Source: Lycium barbarum (lineage: Eukaryota; Streptophyta; Magnoliopsida; Solanales; Solanaceae). From it: a stretch of DNA of 64,000 nucleotides. Where the stretch lies: assembly GCF_019175385.1 (NCBI RefSeq), contig NC_083339.1, forward strand, positions 31,153,637 through 31,217,636, in the 5' to 3' direction. This document shows, piece after piece, positions 24,937 through 37,144 of this stretch (its first letter is position 1; each line of letters begins with the position of its first letter). Made by a program: the position numbers and the translations under genes. The notes below the pieces were generated by a model. That model was not told where the DNA came from and ran no database searches. It was given only the letters and a program-made list of their open reading frames with translations.

Positions 24937-26998
24937 GGTTTTGACCTAAATTGAATGATAGCAATATAGGTATTAATCTTCATGATTTCTAATCTAGATT
25001 GAGAATAGGCTTAGACTTCTTTAATCTTGATGCTTAATGGAAAGACAAGGCAAAAGAGTGATTTGTCGGTGTTGTTGTTCGGCCATCCAGGTAGGTTATG
25101 GCTTACCCTTGGTGAGACTTCATATAGCGAAGCATATATTTAAATTATATTGTTGGAGAAAGCATGTAAACCTTCAGGTATGATGTTGGGTTGGATATTG
25201 TCTCAGGTTGGGCCTTGTTGCGTGATTGAGGCTAGCCACCCCGTTGTGTTATGATTTGATTGATTTGTTATGCTGGCTTGATGCCACGTATTGTTAATAG
25301 ATATTAGGAACAGTTGTTACATCTTGATTGTGATATGGTGGTATTTTACTTTGACGTTGATATAAGCATATATTTCCATATGACCTGTGTAGTTGTTGAT
25401 GGTATTGTTGGCATTGAGCTGATTTTTATGTTGACACGTGTATTTCACTCATTCTCTTTATTCATGACATACTGTTGAGACACTATTGGTACTTGGTGAA
25501 ACATTATGATGAGCTTGGCTAGATTTTTAAATGAGAGTGATGTGAGGGTCCGATATCAGATGTTAATTCCAGAATCGTGGATTGAGTGAGTGCATGGACT
25601 CCGCGGGTCCCCAATGGTGGTGCCGTTGAGAACCCACCCTTGGGCAAAGATTCAGGTCTCATCTGTCTATTGGGCAAAGATCCGGGATGAGTGGCACTTA
25701 GACTTCGCAAGTCACCTTGAGTTGTGCTACCGAGACGTCGATATTTCTGTTCTGAGTACATGTGTACATGGCATTGCATTGCATCGTGTCTTATATTGTG
25801 ATGATATGATGTTATACTTGTTTGATTTATTTGGATTGTGTATATCTCGAGACTGGACACACTTGGGTTTAGATGCTTAAACCTAGGTGATGACGGATAC
25901 TTGTTTTTTATTGTTGTGACTTATACTTGTTGATTTATCTGCCTATCCTGCTTTATTGTCTGAATTATGTTAGCTATGCTTAGTCGGATGATGATACCTA
26001 CTAGTACAGTTGTTTTGTACTGACCTGCACTTGCTGCATTCCTTTATGAATGCAGAGTATCAGGTTGGGTCTGCTTTCATATCTCGTGGCTGATAGTTGT
26101 CATCAGCATAGTATCGAGTTTCTAGGGTGAGCACGAGGCATTCGCTGCCTTGAAGACTCTTCTTATTTATGTCTTACTATTTCTATTCTGAGACATAGAC
26201 AGATTTATGTATTATTATTCCAGACTTCTATATTTTCAATGCTCTTGTATGACTTAGATCAGACCCTAGGGGTGTTTCCTTACTTTCGCACTATTTCTAT
26301 TATCTACTACTGTGAGACTGACGTAAATATTTTATTTCGATTGCTTGATTATTATTCATGTCTTTCATTATCGTTGGGATGAGTATTCGCATACTAGGTA
26401 AGTGCCCGCATGACTTAGTCAAAATGGGTCGTGACACGGTCCCATTTCTTCTATTTTTAAGTCGATCGGGCCCAGTCCAAATTGGACCAGACCCGACCCA
26501 AAAGCCCTATTTCACACTAAAAGACCCAATTAGGGTCTCATATACGCAGAAGGGCAAAAGGTTAAGGAACCCCAGCCACTATCTGCGATTCTCGTCTTTC
26601 CACGTCGATCCATTACTGGATTTGGCAAGTTTTTAGGCGTATCAATGTTGTGACAGTGTGGTGTGACCATTTCAGACAAGAGCAATTAATGCTCTTGCCC
26701 TTCTCTCACCAATGCCCATTGTAAATCCACCACCAAAGAGGTAAACCTTTACTTTTTCTAATTCTCATGGTCAAACGAGTACAAATCCCTTAATGGGAAT
26801 TGTCTCAACTCATTTGAATCCTGGAATTTTATTGGCTCATGAAGAACACGGTAAATCAATCCGTTGAGGTCCAAATCTGACCCTTCACATGCTATTTACT
26901 TTGAATCATGGACGTTGATTGGAATTAAGGTTTTCTACACCCAGAATTTCAAAAGTCCCACATCAAAATTTAGGGTTTCAACCCTCAGATTTGGATTC

Positions 26999-27006
26999 TA
27001 TATAAA
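26999..27006 (+). promoter_or_regulatory. TATA box of the G1 LTR
   Basis: TATATAAA lies in a context (TTTGGATTCTATATAAAGGACCCC) that is recognisable in G2 near 53750 as TTCTATAGAAAG, where the box is damaged. Confidence 0.55.
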
Positions 27007-30000
27007 GGACCCCATATCCTATCAATTTTAAGGCTAGAACATTAGTTTTTACACAAAAAATATATACTTAAGCTCAAATTTTTGGCAATATTTTGCTTTT
27101 AAACTAAAGAGGTTTAAGTAAGTTTAATTTTGAAATCTTTTTCTTTGTTTGCGGTGTGGCTGAGTGTGGATTCAAGGAAGAGAAGATCTCCAAGCTTCAA
27201 TCTCAATCTAGGCTGCACAAACAAAAGGTAATCTTCTTGCCTTTATTTATTTTTTAAGCATTTTATGTGTTTAGTATGGTTAAGTTTTCATTATATGGTT
27301 AATGACAATTAGTTTGTACTTGTCTCTGTTAGTATAGCTTAGTTACCATTGTGTGAATGATTTCGTAGTAATTAGTTCATGTTGTTGATATTTACACTTG
27401 CTTATGTATAGTCAGTTTATTATGTGATTAGATTAGTAGCAGTTTTGGTCACTTGCACCCATATGTTTATCCTTTACTGTCAAATGTCATCTATGAAATT
27501 CCCCTTTAATTAGTCATGTGATTATTAACTCAGTTTATTAATAAGTCCAGTTTATCATGTCTTGATTTAGCATGATTTAAAAGATTAGATGTTAAGTTAT
27601 TAGCCATAATGATTAAGTTGCTTGGTAAATGCTCAAGCATGTTTGGTTTAGGGATCTAGGTGTATTAGTAATACTAACAGCTAGTGTTGGGTCATGCTTA
27701 GTCCAAACAGTCTTATATGCCTATGGTATGACAAATTGGGTCTTTTTGCCATTTCTCTTTTTGCCATTCAGATCTGGTTTTCAGTAAAGTTTAAAGTCTA
27801 TTGCGTTAGTCTGTTTGCACCATCTTGTTGTGAGGGTTCATAGAGTCATATAATTTGAATGCAAAATGAGGTGAAGTTAATCATGTAGGCTTTAATCTAT
27901 AAAATTATTCAAGTCCTGTACATGTCAAAAATTTCCACCTTTACATTTACTGAAAGACTGTCAGAATCCATGTTTATTTATGTCCCTGCCAATTTGTTGA
28001 TCTTGTTTGGTTCCATATTATTAGAAATCTATGTATGAGGATATGGTTAAATCATAGATGTACCCTGAAGGTAGCATACTCATCATGTTTAAATTTAGAT
28101 GGCCATGAAGTTGTTTGCCTCTTGTGCCATATGTTTGTTTGAGTAATCCAAATTGCTTTATGTCCATCTGAGTTCCTGCTGTGCTTGTTGTGTACTCTAT
28201 TGAATGCCTGAGCATGTTAGGAAGCAATATAAGTCTGATAATGCCTAAACTACCCAAGACATGGCCCTGCAATCCCTCTTGCCCTGTTCTAAAAATGGAA
28301 AATCAATCTGCATGCCCTATTGCCCTTCTTATCTTAACTAGGATATTGACTTTGACTATTTGTATGCATTACTGTTGAAGGCCTTGTCTGTTCCCAAACT
28401 AGTTTCTTATAAGTTAAAATGCATAGCCTGAACTGAGATGATTAATATAAGGTATATTGGGAATCTACTGCCTATGTGCTATGTCTAGGAAAACTAACAG
28501 CTCATTGTTTAAAGTGATGGAGTGATACATGTATACCTGATTTGAAAATCTCTTTTTCTCACCCCTTTGTATGGTTTTCACTAAGTGTTGGAGCCATATA
28601 AGTGTGTCAATGTTAAGCATGAACCCCATCTGTGTTTGAGACTTACTGCTTATAAGATTGAGCTAGCCTTTTGAATCTGTTTGCTTTGGTTTGGAGTCTA
28701 GCATGATGGCTAGTTTGAACCAAATGGATATGCATGTCATTGACACTGTGTTATTTTGTTTGTTATCCCATATCTGTTTTGCATGAATTGAGATGGAAAC
28801 TTATGCTATAAACCTAGTAGGAAGTAGATGCTATTCATGTTAAACTTGTCATATATTTCACTATAATTTCTGCATAGTCTCTATGTTTGTAATATACCAG
28901 ATATATACAGTTTGTATACAGCTCAGTGTATACAGGTAAGTATATCTTTTATATTGCCAAAGGAATGTGGGGTTCTAGATCTGATGTATCCTATAACTTT
29001 GTTTTTGGCCTGTTTCCCTTCTATGTGTTGTATTACCAAATGGGTCAATTCCATGTAAGTTGTTGTTCTGGGCCTCGTGTTCTCTACTGCTGGCTTTATT
29101 TGGGTTTGCTCATTATCTTTTCACTTTACTTGGCTTTTGTTTGTTATGAAGTCCTGAGTTCTTGGCTTATAGTTCAGTTTATTTGTTTTGCTAAGTATAA
29201 GTACAATACCTGATTGATAACACAACATGAGTGAATATTCTTCTTCTTTAATGTCCTTAATAAATGATTAAGTTACGAACACTTCCTAATCCTTTTCTTT
29301 TTTCGTGTATGCATGAACTCTATCGTGGGCCGTTCGGGCCATATCCTTACATAAACCTATTGGGCCTCGGGCCCAACCACTTGTTTGATCGAATCCGGTA
29401 TGAAAAGGGGAAAAGGAAGCTAGTATGTAAATTGAAGGCCCAGCTATGGGTGAAAATAGTTAACCGGTGGGCTTAGGTAGGCCCACCAACCTAACTTTTC
29501 CTCTTATTTTATTCATATATATGTGTACTTATAAAAAAATGCTTGTATAATATTGAAACCCTTATGAATGCTTAGAACTTATGAGACATTAGTATCCTTA
29601 GGATGTCGTCCAAACGATTTTCTAATTTGGTTAATCTTAACTCATGCATGAAATCGATACTTAATGGATTTCCTTGAAGTTTAAAACTAGTTTTTGATGG
29701 ACGGTTAAGGCTAATAATCTCAAAATGGAACCAAGTTATAGTTTTGGTCCTTAAGCCCATTAGTAAACCATTTTCAGTATAAAAAATGTATAACTGTTTT
29801 TACCCTTTAGGCTTTATGATTGAATGGACTGAACTGGACCTCAAAATGACTTAGAGCTCGTTTTTTTTTTTGCAAAAAATGGGATTTGACAAACTGAGAG
29901 TATAGCAGCAAAATCGAAAAACTCAAAAGTTTGTCAAGAAAGTTAAATGCCCTTTTCAAAAACCTGTTTGGACTTAGACAATTTTTTTTCAGAAGGAAAC

Positions 30001-30714
30001 AAAGGTTTTTGGGCCAAAAGCCCAACTTAAATGACCAAAACAAAGGGGAAATACACTTGGACCAATGTTTGAGATAAGGTGGATTTGGATTTAGAATATG
30101 GACTGACCTTATGAGCTTTAATAAATAAAATCTAACTTAAATAAATCATTATATTTTATGTATATATATGTATAAAATCGGAGATATACTCCATATTTTT
30201 CTATATATATGTATAATAAAACCCGTAAGCACTAAGCCCATTTCATTAGGACTAAAATAGTAGTGACTCTACTCGGAAGAAATTCCGAGTGTGTCTTAGT
30301 CCCGAAATGAAGTGAGTTGAACACTTATGTGGATTATTAACCAAAATTCCCCTTTCCTAAAGGGGACCTTTTGCTGAAATTTCTCTTGAACTTATGATAT
30401 GAATAAATGACACTTTTTTTGCGGATCTTTAAGAAAATAATTACAACAATCACACATTGAAGCTCGTAGGTCAACCGTATTCTAAGAATCTTTAATACTA
30501 GGGTGCGTAAAACCTTCCCTAGGGGATCACCAGAACCCTTACCTCAAACTTTGATACCAAAAGATTTCTGTCTTGCTTGAAAAATCTTTTCTACCCAGTT
30601 TTCCTAGTTTTTCTTAAATAAATTAGGTGGCGACTCTAAAAATACTAAATCCATTTAGAGCACCAACAACCTCGTATTAGTTTTTATGCGCCCGCGTAAA
30701 AGTGAACCGTAACA

Positions 30715-30952
30715 AGTATCCCTAATTCCTCTTATTTCGGTTCCTTCTTACTCTCTAATGGTGTCCTGGACTCCTCACTTAATTTGCATTTAATCAATCG
30801 TGATTCCTAAAATGTATTCTGAATCTTGTGTCATTCCATCATCAATGTTACCCACTTTGATAAGCCCTTACTCCTTTATGTGTACCACGTATCATATCGC
30901 AAGTACTAAGCTTTACTTCTAACTTCCTCTCGCTCGAGTATTCGGCATAAAG
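30715..30952. other. Unassigned spacer between G1 and element H
   Basis: 238 bp, pyrimidine-rich on the plus strand, without coding signal. It resembles in style, and in a few short words (ACTCCTTTATG, ACTTCTAACTT), the interior of element E near 13080-13145. It may therefore be a remnant of an E-like interior. Element H inserted at its end; it resumes for 17 bases after H (41022-41038, including the TAAAG duplicate) before G2 begins. Confidence 0.5.
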
Positions 30953-31633
30953 TGTCACGACCCGACCGGTGGGCCATGACGGGCACCCGGTGCGAACCCA
31001 CCCGGGCACCTCTTATCGTACATTCACATTCACATCCAGGTGGACCACATAGCTTCTTCATAATTACTATACATCAACAATATAAATCTTGTTGGGCAAC
31101 AACACATTTATATCATCATCGACAACAATGCCCATATCCATATACAGAAGCCGATGAGGCTATAAAAATAATATACAAAATATGAGCCGATAAGGCTGCA
31201 AGACATCTAACTATACACAACTGTCTGCGAGCCTCTAAGAAGATTATGTAACATCATATAGGCGGGACAGGACCCCGCCATGCCCATATGTGTGTACACA
31301 AAAGAATAATACCCAAAAGTTGTAGCTCCGGATGAAATGAAGCTCCTCGATGCAGTCCCTGAACAAGAAATCTATGGATCAAGCCTGTCTCCCTATCCAC
31401 CTGCGGGCATGACGCAGCGTCCACAAATAAAAGGACGTCAATACGAATAATATACTGAGTATGTAAAGTATAATCAACATCGCAGTAGGAGCATAAGAGG
31501 CAGCATAAGAAATAGCATAAGATGGGAGAATCAGGAGGTCATAGAGTCATTTGTACCTCTAGTGGCCATCATCATATTTACTTACTTGTCTCTCATAGGG
31601 ACCTTCCTTTTCTAATGCATACTCATGTATGTA

Positions 31634-31696
<63 letters not shown>

Positions 31697-33428
31697 TCGT
31701 ATTATTCGTATCCACATTCATATCCATATCATACCCGACCATGAAGGTTCGGTGTTTCACATACCCGGCCATGACAAGGCTCAATGATTATACATACCTG
31801 GCCCTACGAAGGCTCAGTGTTATCCGTACCAACTACAGAGGTGCGCGCGAAAAGTATCATACCCGGCCATATAAGCTCGATGTTACTTAATAGTCATACA
31901 TACTTAGACACGTATACATAGAAGTCCATAAGTATCATCAACTTCATTACCATCGCCATTTTCGTTACATTTATCCTTAGAGGATCAACTAACATATAGG
32001 GGAGGTAATATTATCGTGAAAGTATCGAGAGTCATGAGCTTTAGTAATCTTAGAGATATAGTTATTTGGAAAACATTGTGGAACTCATGAAAGGATATAT
32101 AGCAAGGAACCATGCCTTAATGAAAGAAGGGTTAGCCTTACATACCTCATCGTCTTCTTAACTATTTAACGTTCACCATCGAAGCTTGAACAATCTACAT
32201 TTAGAAGGATTCATACCATGGTTAAGGTTTAATGACACTCTTAGATTCAAACTAGAATAATTCATTATGTAATAAAAATTGGGCAGAATTTCCCCTATTT
32301 CGTCAACTTCCACCATATTATAAAATAACTCCCAACAACCACAATAACACCCCCAATATCATAATCAAGTAATCACATTCCACAAAATTCATCCTTATGT
32401 TCAACTTATACCAACAACTTCACACCCATTTTAGCACATTTTCATACAATGCTTCCTCATCACCATTTTTACCTTCCATAACAAGATTATATCCATATTA
32501 TACTAAGAATCATGACTCAAGTTAGCTTACTACTCACAAACATCAAAACAGCTACATTTACACTTCATTTTCTACATCCTTATTCTACCCAAGTTTTGCT
32601 ACAACCAAGAATTCTTAATAACATGAAATAAACATGAAAACTAACCTTTTTATTCCATAGGAACAAGATTTGGAGCAGCTATCAACTAGTGCAAAAACCC
32701 TACCTACAATGCCCAAGTAAATATTGAAATCTATCAACCCTAGGAAGCCTTCTAACATATGAACACTTTGATTTTTGCTATTTAATCTTTGTAATCCCTT
32801 GGGTTTGGGTGAAATACGTTGGAAAAAGGGTTTTGGAGCTTTGGAGAGCTTGAAAGAAATGTGGGAAATGAAAATAAAGTGAGGGTCGTCCATGTTTATA
32901 AAAAGAAAATTCTGACCCGACCCGATTATACAGCCAATTATACGGGCCGTATAATTTACACAGTCCGTATAATCAGACCGTATAATATCACCAGGTTTCA
33001 CCCTTCTCTGGAAGTAATCTACGGACCATTATACGGGCCGTATAATTTATGTGGTCCATACAAATGGCCGTACAACTGGGAATTTCCGAATTTCATTCTC
33101 GTCGACTCGTTTGACTTCCAATCCTCGTGGAACCTTCTTGGCACTTATATAACACTTCATTAAACATATAATAGGTCCTATAGCAGCCCTTCAAAATATT
33201 TATAAATAAGCGTTAGCCCAATTATAGCAGGAACCTTTGCGAACACGACTTACATTTCACTTCCTTCAACAAACTTAGGCTCATATATTCATATATCTTC
33301 AAAATCTTATATTATGCACCTTAAGCTATGTAATGCTTTACTTAATCTCGTAAGTATTTCATAACCACCTTAAGCTCACATTAGCCTATCCACAAGGCAA
33401 CAAGTCCGGAAATTTCTGAGGTGTACCA
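30953..33428 (-). repeat. Element H 3' LTR (left copy)
   Basis: 2476 bp, TGTCACGACCCGACCGG to TTCTGAGGTGTACCA. It contains a long TA microsatellite (31645-31690), the LTR hairpin GGCGGG/CCCGCC (31261-31279) and two near-perfect palindromes around CGGGCCGTATAAT (32936-32956, 33028-33046). Confidence 0.93.
31629..31691 (+). repeat. GT/TA microsatellite in the H 3' LTR
   Basis: GT units followed by about 23 TA units. The matching place in the 5' LTR (39281-39304) has only a short interrupted TA run, so the array expanded after insertion. Confidence 0.95.
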
Positions 33429-33442
33429 TTCTTCCTCCCTTA
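33429..33442 (-). other. Polypurine tract of element H
   Basis: The minus strand reads AAGGGAGGAAGAA directly before the 3' LTR. It primes plus-strand DNA synthesis. The hairpin at 33445-33464 precedes it. Confidence 0.85.
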
Positions 33443-33621
33443 AGAACATTCGTCCTCGAACGTTAGGTTCTTGGGGATTCTATAAATATTTCGCCAGAGT
33501 TTCCCATATAATATGATATTACCATCTTGCAACAGCAACCGAAAATACATTGCCTCATAGGCTACAACAACAATATTAATAACTGTGGCCACACATAACC
33601 AGGAAAACATCAAGGAAAACA

Positions 33622-34470
33622 CTACAAACCAGAGGATAATGGCATCCCTGCCTGAGTTTCCTCTGGAGGTGAAAATAAATGCGGGTATCTGAACTTCATG
33701 TCTTCTTCGGCATCCCAAGTCATTTCCTCTCTATTATTATTCTTCCATAAAACTTTTACTGAAGCTACATCTTTGGTTTTGAGTCTCCGTACTTGCCTAT
33801 CTAGAATGGCAATGGGAACTTCTTCGTAGGATAATTGCTCGGTGACTTGAACATCATCTACCGATATAACTCTAGAAGGATAGCCAACGCACTTACGAAG
33901 CATCGATACATGGAAAACTGGGTGAACTGACTCCAAACCAGGAGATAGATCTAATTCGTAAGCCACTTGGCCTACCTTCCGTACAATCTCATAAGGTCCA
34001 ATATACTGAGGACTAAGCTTGCCCCTTTTTCCAAATCTCATAACGCCCTTCATTGGTGACACCTTCAAGAATATCCAATCTTTCACTTGGAACTCTAAGT
34101 CCCTTCGACGATTATCTGCATAGGACTTCTGACGACTCTGAGCTGTTAATAATCGATTCTATATGAGCTTGACTTTCTCTATAGCTTGCTGGACCAAGTC
34201 TGGACCTATCAGTTTAATCTCACCTACTTCAAACCACCCAATTGGAGATTTACACTTTCACCCATATAAAGCCTCATACGGGGCCATTTGGATTCTAGAA
34301 TGATAACTATTGTTATAAGCAAATTCAATAAGTGGTAAGGGGTCATCCCAACCACATCCAAAATCCAATATACATGCCCGTAGCATTTCCTCAAGGGTCT
34401 GAATGGTACGTTCAGCTTGTCCATCAGTCTGCGGGTGAAATGACGTGCTAAGACTCACCTGAGTCCCCAA
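33622..34470 (-). pseudogene. H pol: integrase C-terminal part and chromodomain
   Basis: Two open stretches (34470-34258 and 34086-33622) in one frame. The first keeps the integrase E motif ([18 protein letters not shown]). The second keeps [14 protein letters not shown], the KLSPQYIGPYEIV block, [12 protein letters not shown], and the chromodomain (from [18 protein letters not shown] to the end, EMTWDAEEDMKFRYPHLF). Stops between them interrupt the frame. The chromodomain is the part thought to guide chromovirus integration into heterochromatin. Confidence 0.85.
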
Positions 34471-34488
34471 ACCTTCTTGGAAAGATTT

Positions 34489-35309
34489 CTAAAAATTGGC
34501 TGTAAACTGAGTCCCTCTATCGGAGATAATAGACACGGGAACACCGTGAAGTAGCACTGTCTTTTTAACATAAAGCTTTGCATAATCTTCTGCTATATAT
34601 GTAGTTCTGACCGGTAAGAAATGAGCTGACTTTGTGAGTCTATCCACAATCACCCATATAGAATCATACTTACGTCGAGAATGGGGTAAGCCTGTAATGA
34701 AGTACATGTTAATTACTTTCCATTTCCAAGTGGGAATTTCTATAGCTTGCAACAATCCGCCCAACTTTTGGTGCTCAATTTTCACTTGCTGACAGTTGGG
34801 ACATTGAGCTACAAATTCCACTATATCTTTTTTCATCCCATTCCACCAATATATAGATTTAAGATCACGATACATCTTTGTTGCTCCTGGGTGAACGAAA
34901 TAACGGAAATAATGGGCTTCTCTCAATATTTTGTGGCATAATCCTGCAACATCAGGAACACATAACCTGCCTCAAATGATGACTTCTCCTTCTGAGGGAG
35001 TGTATTTCTATAATGAATTAGCACGGGATCTTCGTATTGTCTCTCTTTCACTTCCACTACTAGCCACGAGATCGCTGAATTTTGAATGACAGCTTCCATA
35101 CTACCTGAGCCTACTACTCGAAATCCTAGGCTAGCTAATTGCTGTAGCTCACGAGCTATCTCTCTTTTCTTTGGCTGCACATCGCATAAACTTCCCATGG
35201 ATCTACGGCTAGGAGCATCAGCCACAACATTTGCTTTCCCGGGATGATACAGGATGTTAACATCATAATCTTTCAACAATTCCAACCATCGCCGTTGCCA
35301 TAAATTCAA
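34489..35309 (-). pseudogene. H pol: end of RNase H and integrase core, frameshifted
   Basis: Two overlapping open stretches in different frames (35309-34923 and 34926-34489) show a frameshift near 34925. The first carries [20 protein letters not shown], as in A. The second has the zinc-binding HHCC region (VHPGATKMYRDL.., CPNC) and the core. The first catalytic Asp is changed: NMYFITG where A has NMDFITG (A residue 1269). The second Asp (ISDRGTQF) is kept. Confidence 0.88.
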
Positions 35310-37144
35310 TTCCTTCTGCTTGAAAATATGCTAGAGGCTCTTATGATCTGTATAAATATCAACGTCGACACCGTACAAATAATTTCTCCACATTTTTAAT
35401 GCATGAATCACTGCATTATAGGTCAGATAATTTTCTCATGTTTCCGCAACTGCCTTGAAGCATACGCAATCACCTTACCATATTGCATCAACACACAACC
35501 TAGCCTAACGCCTGAAGCATCACAACAGACAACATAAACTTTCGATACCTCTGGAAGTGTCAGGACTGGGGCAGAAGTTAATCTATCATTTAGCTCTTGG
35601 AAACTATGTTCACAAGCATCTGTCCATTGAAATTTAGCTAATTTCTGGGTCAGTTTCGTGAGTAGTGCAGAAATAGAAGAAAAGCCTTCTACAAATCTCC
35701 TATAATAACCTATTAAGCCCAGAAAATTACGAACCTCCGTAAGGGTTGTGGGCCTTGGCCAAGTCTTCACGACCTCAATCGTTTGGGTATCTACCCGAAT
35801 GCCATCAGCTGAAATAATATGCCCCAAAAAGGTCACTAAGTTCAAAAAAAAATCACACTTAGAAAATTTGGCAAACAACTCTCGAGCTTGAAGAACTCTA
35901 AGAACAGTACGCAAATTATCCGCATGTTCTACCTCGGACCTAGAATATACCAGGATATCGTCGATGAATACAATCACAAATAAATCTATGAAGGGCCTGA
36001 ACACATTGTTCATCAAATCCATAAATACTGTCGGTGCATTAGTTAGCCCAAATTACATTACCTGGAACTCAAAATGGTCGTATCTAGTTCTGAAGGCTGT
36101 CTTAGGAATATCTTTCTCCCTAACTCTCACCTGATGATACCCGGATCTCAAATCTATCTTTGAAAACCATTTGGCGTCTTGTAATTGATCAAATAAGTCG
36201 TTAATCCTTGGGAGTGGATATTTGTTCTTGATTGTCACTTTATTCAGTTGCCGATAGTCAATGCACATTCGCAAGGAGCCATCTTTCTTCCGGAAAAATA
36301 ACATGGGTGCTCCCCATGGGGACGGACTAGGCCTAATGAAACCTTTTTCAAGCAAGTCCTACAATTGCTCCTTCAACTCTTTCAACTCTTCGGGAACCAT
36401 CCTATAGGGAGGAATAGATATGGGCTTGGTATCTGATAGCACATCTATAGAGAAATCAATCTCCCACTTAGGAAGGAGGCCTGAAAGCTCTTTCGGGAAT
36501 ACATCTGAGAACTCATTCACCACGGGGATAGACTGAAGAGTTAGCGGTTTAGCTTTTACATCTTAAACCCGAACTAGATGGTAAATATAACCTTTTGTGA
36601 TCATTTTCCTGGCCTTTAGATAGGAAATAAACCTACCTGTTGGGGACGCAGTATTTCCTTTCCATTCTAAAACTGGTTCTCCCGGAAACTGGAAGCGAAC
36701 CATTTTCATTCTACAATCAACATTGGCATAGCAAGAAGCCAACCAATCCATGCCCATAATAACATCAAAGTCCACTATTTTTAACTCATGTAAATCAGCC
36801 ATAGTACGATGGTCACAAATCACAACTACACAATTTCTATATACTCGACTAGCTATTACCGGTTCACCAACGGGTGTAAATACCTCAAAAGGTTTGATTG
36901 ACTCCGGTTTGACCCGAAACTGACCCGCAATATATGGAGTAATATATGACAATGTGCAGCCCGGATCTATCAAAGCATATACATCATGAGATAATACCGA
37001 TAATATACGTGTGATGACATCGGGAGAAGACTCAAGATCCTGGCGTCCCGCCAAAGCATAAATACGGTACTGAGGACCACTAGAACTGGGGGCTCTCCCT
37101 CTGCCTCTACCATGGCTGACTGGCGCATGTGAACCTAGCTCCAT
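35310..37144 (-). pseudogene. H pol: protease, reverse transcriptase and RNase H start
   Basis: One frame broken by stops. Protease part 37144-36563 (ALIDPGCTLSYITP), then a stop. RT part 36355-36053 ([20 protein letters not shown]) and 36022-35423 with the polymerase motif FIDDILVYS. RNase H starts with CCDASGV. Near 35432 a one-base deletion gives KHEKII and a stop, and about five residues matching DLELA of A are missing just after it, removing the RNase H Glu. The MELGSHAP start at 37144 is an artefact of the upstream frame break, because protease belongs to one gag-pol frame in A. Confidence 0.9.

Larger units (their letters stand above)
21610..26436 (+). mobile_element. Solo LTR C2 (same family as C1), split by solo LTR D
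   Basis: Starts TGTAACGACCCGTTTGG and ends AAATGGGTCGTGACA, with perfect duplications CGGTC (21605-21609 and 26437-26441). No internal region is present. Without D it is 2.64 kb. It aligns along its length with the three pieces of the C1 LTR, and a comparison of the two shows cleanly where F and E entered C1. Confidence 0.93.
20786..30714 (+). mobile_element. 3' LTR of Ogre/Tat-like element G1, split by solo LTR C2
   Basis: Starts TGTTGATACCTAATTTC and ends GTAAAAGTGAACCGTAACA. Own sequence is 20786-21609 and 26442-30714, about 5.1 kb once the insertion is removed. The end region holds TTAGGTGGCGACTCT (30624) and CGCCCGCGTAAAAG, which I associate with Tat/Ogre LTR ends. A TATA box (TATATAAA, 26999-27006) probably marks the promoter, with transcription starting soon after. 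A second, diverged copy, G2, starts at 41039 and has matching sequence around the same TATA position. 27240-30400 is long AT-rich LTR without any recognisable gene; the open frames there are short and unsupported. Confidence 0.75.

Noticed and set aside
28926..29213. A 95-codon frame with hydrophobic residues in the G1 LTR
   Set aside because: No recognisable domain; lies in AT-rich LTR sequence, where such frames occur by chance.
30715..30952. A piece of unique host DNA
   Set aside because: Too short and too similar in style to the E interior to be called host gene sequence; left unassigned.
36563..37144. A stand-alone protease gene starting at 37144 in element H
   Set aside because: In A the same region is in the middle of one gag-pol frame; the apparent start is just the first Met after a frame break.
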